Shown here piece after piece: positions 8,801 to 13,912 of a DNA stretch of 13,912 bases. Within the stretch, counting starts at the first letter, position 1, and the number at the start of each line of letters is the position of its first letter. The notes under the pieces are model-generated. The model did not search any database and was not told the DNA's origin. It saw only the letters and a list, made by a program, of their open reading frames with translations. A program made the translations under genes and the position numbers. The DNA comes from Lachnospiraceae bacterium (GTDB lineage Bacteria > Bacillota_A > Clostridia > Lachnospirales > Lachnospiraceae): positions 1-13,912 of the forward strand of contig JAISHZ010000028.1 in NCBI GenBank assembly GCA_031262285.1. The letters run 5' to 3'.

Positions 8801-9116
8801 GTTGGGATACACGATTTACGCAACGCGCAACACTGCAGCGATTTTTCGCCAAAATGGGATAGCGGTACGCAAAGTGAATAAGATCGCGGAAGAATCTCCG
8901 ACCATCATGGATCTGATCCTTGGACATCGGATTGATTTGGTGATCGATACCCCGACGCAAGGGAGAGACAAATCTCGGGATGGATTCTTGATTCGTCGTA
9001 CTGCCATCGAAGCGGGAGTTACGTGTCTCACCTCTCTTGACACGGCGCAAGCGTTGGTCACCAGTCTGGAGAATCGGCACGTCGGCTTAACTCTTGTAGA
9101 TGTGGCTTCTTTATAA
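5880..9116 (+). CDS. carB: Carbamoyl-phosphate synthase large subunit
   Basis: Makes carbamoyl phosphate from bicarbonate, ammonia delivered by CarA, and two ATP. At 1078 residues it is full length. The two homologous halves begin with [20 protein letters not shown] near residue 14 and [20 protein letters not shown] near 570; each carries an ATP-grasp domain ([19 protein letters not shown] and [19 protein letters not shown]). The C-terminal MGS-like allosteric domain starts near residue 952. It keeps the two Thr (YATRNTAA) and the Lys (VNKI) that match the UMP-binding residues of the E. coli enzyme, so feedback by UMP is plausible. AAAGGAGG at 5865-5872, inside the end of carA, is a strong ribosome binding site 7 nt before the ATG. 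Confidence 0.98.
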   Translation: [1078 protein letters not shown]

Positions 9117-9117
9117 C

Positions 9118-9147
9118 TTGTATGAATCGGATTTATTTGTCTATAAT
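9118..9147 (+). promoter_or_regulatory. Sigma-A type promoter directly after carB
   Basis: TTGTAT (9118-9123) and a perfect TATAAT (9142-9147) are separated by 18 nt. The -35 box begins two bases after the carB stop codon. The start would be near 9154, upstream of the structured non-coding stretch that precedes the superoxide dismutase gene. No terminator separates carB from this promoter. Confidence 0.7.
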
Positions 9148-9153
9148 GAAAGA

Positions 9154-9353
9154 TATCGGAAGAGAAGTATTGGTACCATTTTGTATGAGGGATAATCCAA
9201 TGTCATTTATGGAAGGATTTAAGAGCTGATTCTTTGCCGCTTTGCTCCCCTCGGCTCTGTGCGGTTCGTCCGGGATACATTGCCTTGAAACGTAGATCGG
9301 CGAATGTGTGAATTGTAACAGTAGAAGGTAAGTACATGATATTGGGAATGGTC
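9154..9353 (+). ncRNA. Candidate 6S RNA (or structured leader of the SOD gene)
   Basis: No convincing coding frame is seen here. The predicted transcript of about 200 nt has the size of 6S RNA, which binds sigma-70/A RNA polymerase holoenzyme by mimicking an open promoter. It can fold as a long rod: ACCATT (9175-9180) with AATGGT (9347-9352), CCAATGTCAT (9197-9206) with ATGATATTGG (9336-9345; one G-U pair), then large unpaired flanks, then TTTGCCG (9233-9239) with CGGCGAA (9298-9304). The blocks CGGTTCGTCCGGGA (9262-9275) and GCCTTGAAAC (9282-9291) resemble, from memory, GGTCCGTCCGAGA and GCCTTAAAAC of E. coli 6S RNA. Its own promoter lies at 9118-9147. Both ends are approximate. The alternative is a 5' leader of the downstream gene. 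Confidence 0.5.
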
Positions 9354-9359
9354 TGTAAC

Positions 9360-9379
9360 GATTGATAGCAATCAGTTTT
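9360..9379 (+). terminator. Weak terminator-like hairpin after the candidate 6S RNA
   Basis: A 5-bp stem, GATTG (9360-9364) with CAATC (9369-9373), has a 4-nt loop and is followed by AGTTTT. The stem is short and the T run is only four bases. It could mark the 3' end of the RNA but would probably allow read-through into the SOD gene. Confidence 0.3.
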
Positions 9380-9399
9380 GATATAACAGGAGGAAGTAT

Positions 9400-10032
9400 A
9401 TGAGAGAAGAAACGTATCCGTTTGTGATGCAGCCTCTACCCTATGAGTATAACGCGTTAAGTCCCGTGATCGAAGAGGAAACCCTCCACATCCATCATGG
9501 CAAGCATTATCAGACGTATGTAAACAACTTAAACGCCGCTTTAGCGGACTACCCGGAGATGCAAAAGCTAAGTCTCAAAGAGATCCTACGAATGATCACC
9601 AAATTACCGCCCACGATACAAACAGCCGTACGCAATCAAGGTGGTGGTGTGTATAATCACCAAATGTATTTTGATTCTATGAAAGCACCGATCGGACAAA
9701 TGCCTACGGACGCTTTGGAAGCAGCCATTGAGCGAGATTTTGGTAGTTTTAATCAATGGAAGGAAGAGATGAAACAAGCCGCCCTTGCGCAATTTGGTTC
9801 GGGATGGGCGTATCTGGTAGCGGACGCAGCCGGAACCCTTTCGATCGTGAAAGTCGCCAATCAAGATGTACCGGATCTGGCAGTTTACGAACCGCTACTT
9901 CCTTTAGATGTCTGGGAACACGCTTATTATCTACAATATCGCAATCGACGCGCAGAGTATATCGATGGCTGGTTTCGCTTGATTAATTGGAAAAAAGTCG
10001 CGAAACGCTATGAGCAGCAAAAAGCTATGTAA
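9400..10032 (+). CDS. sodA: Superoxide dismutase, Fe/Mn family, Mn-type features
   Basis: Converts superoxide to hydrogen peroxide and oxygen in the cytoplasm. At 210 residues it has the usual length. The metal ligands are His32 (HIHHGKHY), His87 (YNHQMYF), Asp170 and His174 (DVWEHAYY). The active-site Gln sits in the C-terminal half (VANQDVP), and Gly occupies the place where Fe-type enzymes carry Gln (RNQGGGVYNH); both favour a manganese or cambialistic enzyme. The usual FW after the second His is FD here (NHQMYFDSM). AGGAGG at 9388-9393, 6 nt before the ATG, supports the start. There is no signal peptide. queH follows after 21 nt. In an anaerobe this would serve oxygen tolerance. Confidence 0.95.
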   Translation: MREETYPFVMQPLPYEYNALSPVIEEETLHIHHGKHYQTYVNNLNAALADYPEMQKLSLKEILRMITKLPPTIQTAVRNQGGGVYNHQMYFDSMKAPIGQMPTDALEAAIERDFGSFNQWKEEMKQAALAQFGSGWAYLVADAAGTLSIVKVANQDVPDLAVYEPLLPLDVWEHAYYLQYRNRRAEYIDGWFRLINWKKVAKRYEQQKAM

Positions 10033-10053
10033 CATTCGGGAGTATGGTAACCC

Positions 10054-10710
10054 ATGAACGTGATATCCTTTCAAAAAGAGACGGATGAGATCATAACGGA
10101 GAATGCGAAACGGATTTTGCAGTCGGGAAAGCCTCCCCGATTGCTGTTACATAGTTGCTGTGCGCCGTGCTCCTCCTATGTTTATCCGTATTTACAGTCT
10201 TTTTTTCAGATTACCGGATTTTATGACAATCCCAATATTATGCCCGCAGAAGAATATGAGAAGCGTTACCGTGAATTGGAACGCTTATGTACAATCTACA
10301 ACGAGCGAGTGCAAGAAGGAGATGGGAAATACCCCATCCTATTGCAAAAAGTGGAATACGCGCCGGAGCGCTTCTACGATAGGGTACAAGGATTGGAAGA
10401 CCTTCCGGAAGGAGGCAAGCGGTGTGAAGTATGCTTTGCGCTGCGATTGGAAGCCGCCGCGATGGAAGCGCGGTACGGTGGTTATGAATATATGGGTACG
10501 ACTTTGACGGTAAGTCCGCACAAAGATGCCACGATCATCAATGAGATCGGTATCGAAATTGCGAAGCGTTACAATATCAAATGGTTGACGGCAGATTTTA
10601 AGAAAAGAGACGGCTATCTAAAGTCCATACAAGCGTCCAAGCAATATCATTTATATCGCCAATCATACTGTGGATGTTTGTTTGAATCAGAAAACGAAGT
10701 ACGCAATTAG
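10054..10710 (+). CDS. queH: Epoxyqueuosine reductase QueH
   Basis: Catalyses the last step of queuosine synthesis, reducing epoxyqueuosine to queuosine at the wobble base of GUN-anticodon tRNAs. It is the non-cobalamin alternative to QueG. Hallmarks seen: HSCCAPCSS (Cys35, Cys36, Cys39), GGKRCEVCFALRLE (Cys124, Cys127), TTLTVSPHKDA, the FKKRDGY...SIQASKQY...LYRQSYCGC tail (Cys206, Cys208), and a length of 218 residues. The cysteines fit the iron-sulfur centre known for the family. A CGGGAG site (10037-10042) lies 11 nt before the ATG, somewhat far; GTG 10060 is an in-frame alternative. The gene lies 21 nt after sodA and is probably in the same transcript. No other queuosine genes are in the window. 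Confidence 0.93.
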   Translation: MNVISFQKETDEIITENAKRILQSGKPPRLLLHSCCAPCSSYVYPYLQSFFQITGFYDNPNIMPAEEYEKRYRELERLCTIYNERVQEGDGKYPILLQKVEYAPERFYDRVQGLEDLPEGGKRCEVCFALRLEAAAMEARYGGYEYMGTTLTVSPHKDATIINEIGIEIAKRYNIKWLTADFKKRDGYLKSIQASKQYHLYRQSYCGCLFESENEVRN

Positions 10711-10714
10711 CGTT

Positions 10715-10721
10715 GGAGGAG
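10715..10721 (+). promoter_or_regulatory. Strong Shine-Dalgarno sequence without a matching start codon
   Basis: GGAGGAG lies 4 nt after the queH stop, but no ATG, GTG or TTG follows at 5-14 nt. The argS ATG is 167 nt further on, past the tandem repeat, and has no good site of its own. This may be the original argS ribosome binding site, now separated from its start codon by the repeat. Confidence 0.55.
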
Positions 10722-10748
10722 ATATCTATCGTTTCTTAAGGAAAGCAA

Positions 10749-10886
10749 GTTTGAAAGTAAGGAAACTTTCAAACGCCTTGATTACAACGCGCGCCACCTA
10801 CGCGCAGACGGGAATAAGTTTGAAAGTAAGAGAACTTTCAAACGATTTGATTGATACGCGTGCCGTTGGCACGCAGACGGGAATAA
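10749..10886 (+). repeat. 69-bp tandem repeat with two hairpins per unit, before argS
   Basis: The two units (10749-10817, 10818-10886) are identical at 55 of 69 positions. Each starts with a perfect 10-bp inverted repeat, GTTTGAAAGT...ACTTTCAAAC (10749-10758 with 10765-10774; 10818-10827 with 10834-10843), around a purine hexaloop (AAGGAA or AAGAGA). A second hairpin follows: GCGCG/CGCGC in copy 1 (10789-10793 with 10801-10805) and GCGTGCC/GGCACGC in copy 2 (10858-10864 with 10868-10874). One pair covaries, C-G at 10792/10802 becoming T-A at 10861/10871. Each unit ends in CAGACGGGAATAA. The unit is 23 codons long and the frame into argS stays open throughout. I do not recognise the family; options are a palindromic repeat element or a duplicated RNA regulatory element. 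Confidence 0.85.
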
Positions 10887-10888
10887 AT

Positions 10889-12655
10889 ATGAAGAAGTTA
10901 CTGGAATTGTTGTCAATAGAACTGGGTGATGCGTTTCAAGCTGCGGGATATGAGAGTGAATATGGGAAAGTGACCGTTTCCAACCGCCCGGACTTGTGCG
11001 AATTTCAGTGTAACGGTAGTCTGGCATTGGCAAAGCGGTATAAGAAAAATCCTCTTTTGATCGCGCAGGATATTGCAGCACAGTGTCAAAATAGTATTGT
11101 ATGGGAGAGCGTGGAAGCCGTTATGCCGGGCTTTCTCAATTTAATAATCTCGCCTTGTTATTTGACCGATTATTTGAACAAAATGCAAGAGGATCCCCAT
11201 TTTGGCGTTGAACGTCAAGGAGAAGCCAAAACGGTAATCATTGATTATGGCGGTGCGAACGTAGCCAAACCGTTGCACGTTGGGCATATTCGTCCTGCCA
11301 TCATCGGCGAATGCATCAAGAGACTCTACCGTTTTGTAGGACATAAGGTCATCGGCGACGCTCATCTGGGGGATTGGGGTTTACAGATCGGATTGGTCAT
11401 TGCCAGTCTTCGAGAGCGTGATCCGTTGCTTCCTTATTTTCAAGAAGGTTACGAAGGAGAATACCCGCTTGAGCCGCCTTTTTCGGAAAAGGAATTTGAT
11501 GAAATGTATCCGGCAGCAAGCGCCAGATCCAAAATAGATCCGGAATTTCGCGCGGAAGCCATGTCTGATACCCTGAAACTCCAAGAAGGGGATAAAGGGT
11601 ATATGGCTTTATGGCGACATATCATGCAGGTGTCGGTGAAAGGAATCAAGGAGAATTACGCGCAACTCAAGGTGGATTTTGATCTTTGGAAGGGAGAGAG
11701 CGATGTGCGGGATCTGATTCCCGATATGGTCAGCTATCTGAAAGAAGAAGGTTACGCATATCTGAGTCAAGGTGCTTTGGTGGTGGATGTGAAAGAACCG
11801 ACCGATACCAAAGAAATCCCTCCTTGTATGATCTTAAAATCTGACGGAGCGGCATTATATCCGACCACGGATTTGGCGACGATTTTGGAAAGAATGAATT
11901 TGTACAATCCGGACGAAATCATCTACATGACGGACAAAAGACAAGATTTGTATTTTGAGCAAATCTTCCGCTGTGCGAAAAAGACGAAGATGGTGAAGCC
12001 ACAGACGCAGCTTCGGTTTCTTGGATTTGGCACCATGAACGGCAAGGACGGCAAACCATTCAAGACCAGAGACGGCGGGGTCATGCGTTTGCAGGATCTC
12101 ATCGCGGAAACCAAGAACGAAATGTATCGCAAGATCCGTGAAAATCGCGACAGCGATGAAAAAGAAGCTTGGGATATCGCTCAAGTGGTCGCGATCGCCG
12201 CGTTGAAGTACGCAGATATGTCCAATCAAGTATCCAAAGATTACTCTTTCGATATCGATCGATTTACATCTTTTGAAGGCGACACAGGTCCCTATATCTT
12301 ATATACGATCGTGCGTGTGAAATCGATTCTGAGTAAATACAAAGCACAGGGTGGTAATTTAGCGGAAGTCACTTTGCAAGTGCCGACAGATCATCTGCAA
12401 AAGCAATTGATGATTCGGCTTGCTGCGTTTCATGCGACGATCGAAAATGCGTGTACAGAGTTGGCGCCTCACAAGATATGTGCGTATATTTATGAATTGT
12501 CCAATGTTTTGAATCAATTTTACCATGGAACCAAAATTCTTTCAGAAACGGATCAAGGTAAGAAAAGTTCTATGCTTGCGCTTTTATTGTTCACGAAAGA
12601 AATATTAGAGACTTGTATTGATATTTTGGGCTTTTCCGCTCCGGAAAAGATGTAA
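10889..12655 (+). CDS. argS: Arginyl-tRNA synthetase
   Basis: Class I synthetase that charges tRNA-Arg in the cytoplasm. From ATG 10889 it has 588 residues, close to the 577 of E. coli. Seen in order: the N-terminal Add-1 domain (residues 1 to about 110), the HIGH motif as HVGH at 130-133 (AKPLHVGHIRPA), and GKPFKTR (388-394) in the KMSKS position, as in the E. coli-type enzyme that lacks a canonical KMSKS. The DALR anticodon-binding domain (about 470-588) contains LAPHKICAYIYELSNVLNQF. The Add-1 domain begins right at MKKLLELLS, which favours this ATG. The frame, however, is open upstream through the tandem repeat, and a TTG at 10751 with AAGGA 8 nt before it could give a form 46 residues longer. 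No good ribosome binding site precedes ATG 10889. Confidence 0.95.
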   Translation: MKKLLELLSIELGDAFQAAGYESEYGKVTVSNRPDLCEFQCNGSLALAKRYKKNPLLIAQDIAAQCQNSIVWESVEAVMPGFLNLIISPCYLTDYLNKMQEDPHFGVERQGEAKTVIIDYGGANVAKPLHVGHIRPAIIGECIKRLYRFVGHKVIGDAHLGDWGLQIGLVIASLRERDPLLPYFQEGYEGEYPLEPPFSEKEFDEMYPAASARSKIDPEFRAEAMSDTLKLQEGDKGYMALWRHIMQVSVKGIKENYAQLKVDFDLWKGESDVRDLIPDMVSYLKEEGYAYLSQGALVVDVKEPTDTKEIPPCMILKSDGAALYPTTDLATILERMNLYNPDEIIYMTDKRQDLYFEQIFRCAKKTKMVKPQTQLRFLGFGTMNGKDGKPFKTRDGGVMRLQDLIAETKNEMYRKIRENRDSDEKEAWDIAQVVAIAALKYADMSNQVSKDYSFDIDRFTSFEGDTGPYILYTIVRVKSILSKYKAQGGNLAEVTLQVPTDHLQKQLMIRLAAFHATIENACTELAPHKICAYIYELSNVLNQFYHGTKILSETDQGKKSSMLALLLFTKEILETCIDILGFSAPEKM

Positions 12656-12656
12656 T

Positions 12657-12706
12657 GCCTTCGCGGGCGACTACCAAGCAGCAGGTGAGTTGCCCGCGAG
12701 TAAGGC
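12657..12706 (+). other. GC-rich stem-loop after argS
   Basis: GCCT plus TCGCGGGC (12657-12668) pairs with GCCCGCGA (12692-12699) and, after a 3-nt bulge, AGGC (12703-12706). That gives 12 base pairs around a 23-nt loop. It begins 2 nt after the argS stop. No T tract follows, so it is not a standard intrinsic terminator; it may protect the 3' end or be a remnant of a palindromic repeat. CTTCGAAG (12706-12713) follows it. Confidence 0.55.
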
Positions 12707-12731
12707 TTCGAAGGGACATTCGCTGTGAATC

Positions 12732-12840
12732 AATGTCATTTACTTAAGACTTCTGAATACAATTGCCAACTACGGAATGCGGCACAGAATCAGTTCTTTT
12801 TTCAGCTTGGTGGTGCTTTAAACCTTAAGTAAATGACATT
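12732..12840. mobile_element. MITE-like element with 17-bp terminal inverted repeats
   Basis: AATGTCATTTACTTAAG (12732-12748) and its exact reverse complement (12824-12840) bound a 109-bp segment with no coding capacity. The flanks form an imperfect direct repeat, CGCTGTGAATC (12721-12731) against CGCTTTGAATA (12841-12851), 9 of 11 identical, as expected of an aged target-site duplication. Length, perfect ends and an 11-bp duplication suit a miniature derivative of an insertion sequence; IS4-related elements make duplications of this size, but the family is not proven. It lies between the convergent argS and permease genes. The long inverted repeat could also act as a transcriptional barrier. 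Confidence 0.65.
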
Positions 12841-12864
12841 CGCTTTGAATAGTAACATCCGTCA

Positions 12865-13680
12865 TCATATCCCCTTGAGGCTGTGATTGATCTTTCGCTC
12901 CACAAACTGGATCCCTTTGTAAAACCCCATGGCGATGATGCACAACAAGATGATACTGGTGATGACCATGTCGAGTTGGAAGACTTGGGAACCATAGATG
13001 ATCAAGTACCCGAGTCCTCGTCTGGCAGCGAGGAATTCTCCGATAATGACTCCGACAAGCGCCAAGCCGATGTTGACTTTGGTCGTGGAGAGCATGATCG
13101 GTACCGAGCCGGGGAGCACGACTTTGCGAAACGCATCTTTCTTGCCACCGCCTAAGGTATAGATCAAGGTGACTTTTTCGGGGTCAACTTGTCGAAATCC
13201 CGTATAAAAACTGATGATGGAGCCAAAAAGAGCAACGGAAATACCGGCGACGATGATCGTTTTAGCACCTGTACCGAGCCAAACGATAAAGAGTGGTGCC
13301 AACGCAGATTTTGGAAGACTATTTAATATCACCAGATAGGGTTCAAGTACTTCTGACAACTTTGCGGAATGCCAAAGCAAGGTGGATAGGAGCAGGCTAA
13401 TCCCAAAGACCAGAAGGAAGCTGGCTATGGTTTCCCACAGGGTAATGCCAATGTGCATCAATAAGGAGCTTTTGAGGCTTAATCGCCAAAAGCACATGGC
13501 TACTTTACGTGGGCTTGCGAAGAAAAAGCTATCGATCCAGCCAAACGTGGCACTGAGTTCCCAAAGGGTCAAAAACGCCGCAAAAACAAAGAAGCGTAAG
13601 AAGGTGACTTCTACGCGGTGTCTTTTGTGTTTTTTCAAGAATTCTTCTTGTTTCGTCAGCTTATGTCGCGCTTCCTTCAT
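12865..13680 (-). CDS. ABC transporter permease, SsuC/TauC/nitrate-type
   Basis: Membrane subunit of an importer for a small organic or inorganic anion or a vitamin precursor (the family covers sulfonates, taurine, nitrate and thiamine pyrimidine precursors); the substrate cannot be told from the sequence. It has 271 residues: a basic cytoplasmic N terminus, then about six hydrophobic segments (near 24-45, 75-103, 112-136, 141-160, 200-222, 236-256). The ATPase-contacting EAA loop lies at about 166-190 (LGGGKKDAFRKVVLP), followed by GEFLAARRGLG, typical of the BPD_transp_1 family. GGGAGG 9 nt upstream (within 13688-13695) supports the ATG. The start overlaps the end of the ATPase gene by 20 bp, so the two are co-translated. 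Confidence 0.92.
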   Translation of the reverse strand: MKEARHKLTKQEEFLKKHKRHRVEVTFLRFFVFAAFLTLWELSATFGWIDSFFFASPRKVAMCFWRLSLKSSLLMHIGITLWETIASFLLVFGISLLLSTLLWHSAKLSEVLEPYLVILNSLPKSALAPLFIVWLGTGAKTIIVAGISVALFGSIISFYTGFRQVDPEKVTLIYTLGGGKKDAFRKVVLPGSVPIMLSTTKVNIGLALVGVIIGEFLAARRGLGYLIIYGSQVFQLDMVITSIILLCIIAMGFYKGIQFVERKINHSLKGI

Positions 13681-13912
13681 TGGTCAATTCCTCCCATAGC
13701 AGATTAAAATACATTTGAAATTCAGGTGTTTTTCTGGCAGCCAAGGGGCTGTCGTCCGGAAGGGATAGATGGATTTCCACTTCTTTTTTGACCACAGCGG
13801 GACGGCTTGACAGGACGATGATGCGATCTGCCAGACTGATTGCTTCGGACAGATCATGGGTAATGAGAATCACGGTCTTTCCTGTCTTGCAAATTAATTT
13901 ACAGATGTCAGC
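13661..13912 (-). CDS. ABC transporter ATP-binding protein, C-terminal part (5' end outside window)
   Basis: Energises the importer whose permease follows. Only the last 83 residues are visible; the frame is open to the window edge, so the gene begins beyond 13912. The visible part reads ADICKLICKTGKTVILITHDLSEAI (in pieces): the end of the helical region after Walker B, the H-loop His in ITHDLSEA, and LADRIIVLSSRPA, all typical of SsuB/TauB/NrtD-type ATPases. The Walker A, signature and Walker B motifs are outside the window. The GTG at 13871-13873 is internal and not a start. A solute-binding protein gene would be expected further upstream, outside the window. Confidence 0.93.
   Translation of the reverse strand, partial: ADICKLICKTGKTVILITHDLSEAISLADRIIVLSSRPAVVKKEVEIHLSLPDDSPLAARKTPEFQMYFNLLWEELTNEGSAT

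Noticed and set aside
9154..9399. Known riboswitch classes (SAM-I, FMN, Mn yybP-ykoY, T-box) in the leader before sodA.
   Set aside because: None of the core motifs I know for these classes could be found by eye; the 6S-like reading fits better, though it is unproven.
10670..10888. ATG 10670 as the argS start (661 residues).
   Set aside because: It lies inside queH in another frame, adds 73 residues before the Add-1 domain and has no supporting ribosome binding site.
12883..13155. A + strand frame of 90 codons opposite the ABC permease.
   Set aside because: The permease on - has correct length, membrane segments and EAA loop. The + frame is a shadow with Asp/Glu-rich composition from antisense reading.
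13661..13873. A short independent protein starting at GTG 13873 on the - strand.
   Set aside because: The frame stays open to the window edge, and the residues before the GTG continue the ABC ATPase sequence, so this is an internal codon.

Overview
The window looks like chromosome of a Gram-positive bacterium of the class Clostridia, possibly a Lachnospiraceae-like gut or plant-fibre degrader. The lines of evidence are a very large modular xylanase ending in a sortase-type C-terminal signal, strong AGGAGG-type ribosome binding sites, TTGACA/TATAAT-type promoters and QueH-type queuosine synthesis. The genus cannot be told from the sequence alone.

Layout. Positions 1-4461 (+) hold the 3' part of a multidomain, cell-surface GH10 xylanase: two near-identical N-terminal carbohydrate-binding-like repeats (possibly more upstream), CBM22, GH10, two CBM9-like modules, a PEPTPD linker, a beta-rich module and a SPKTY sorting-like tail. 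It ends in a clear rho-independent terminator. A strong extended -10 promoter (4521-4549) then drives carA-carB (4651-9116), which overlap by 10 bp and encode the two subunits of carbamoyl-phosphate synthase for pyrimidine and arginine synthesis. A second good promoter sits at the carB stop codon. It opens a 250-nt non-coding stretch that folds as a long rod and carries 6S-RNA-like sequence blocks. It is followed by a Mn-type superoxide dismutase (9400-10032), queH (10054-10710) and argS (10889-12655), all on + and possibly co-transcribed.

Between queH and argS lies an unusual 69-bp tandem repeat. Each unit carries two hairpins, one with a compensatory base-pair change between the copies, and the reading frame stays open into argS. 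After argS come a GC-rich stem-loop and a 109-bp MITE-like element with perfect 17-bp terminal inverted repeats and flanking direct repeats. The right end carries, on the - strand, the permease and the 3' end of the ATPase gene of an SsuBC/TauBC-type ABC importer that continues beyond the window.

The main genes are ordinary housekeeping or catabolic functions. The most interesting material is non-coding: the argS-leader repeat, the candidate 6S RNA, the MITE-like element, and a C7T8 tract in the carAB leader. No defence system, CRISPR array or clearly new gene system was seen.
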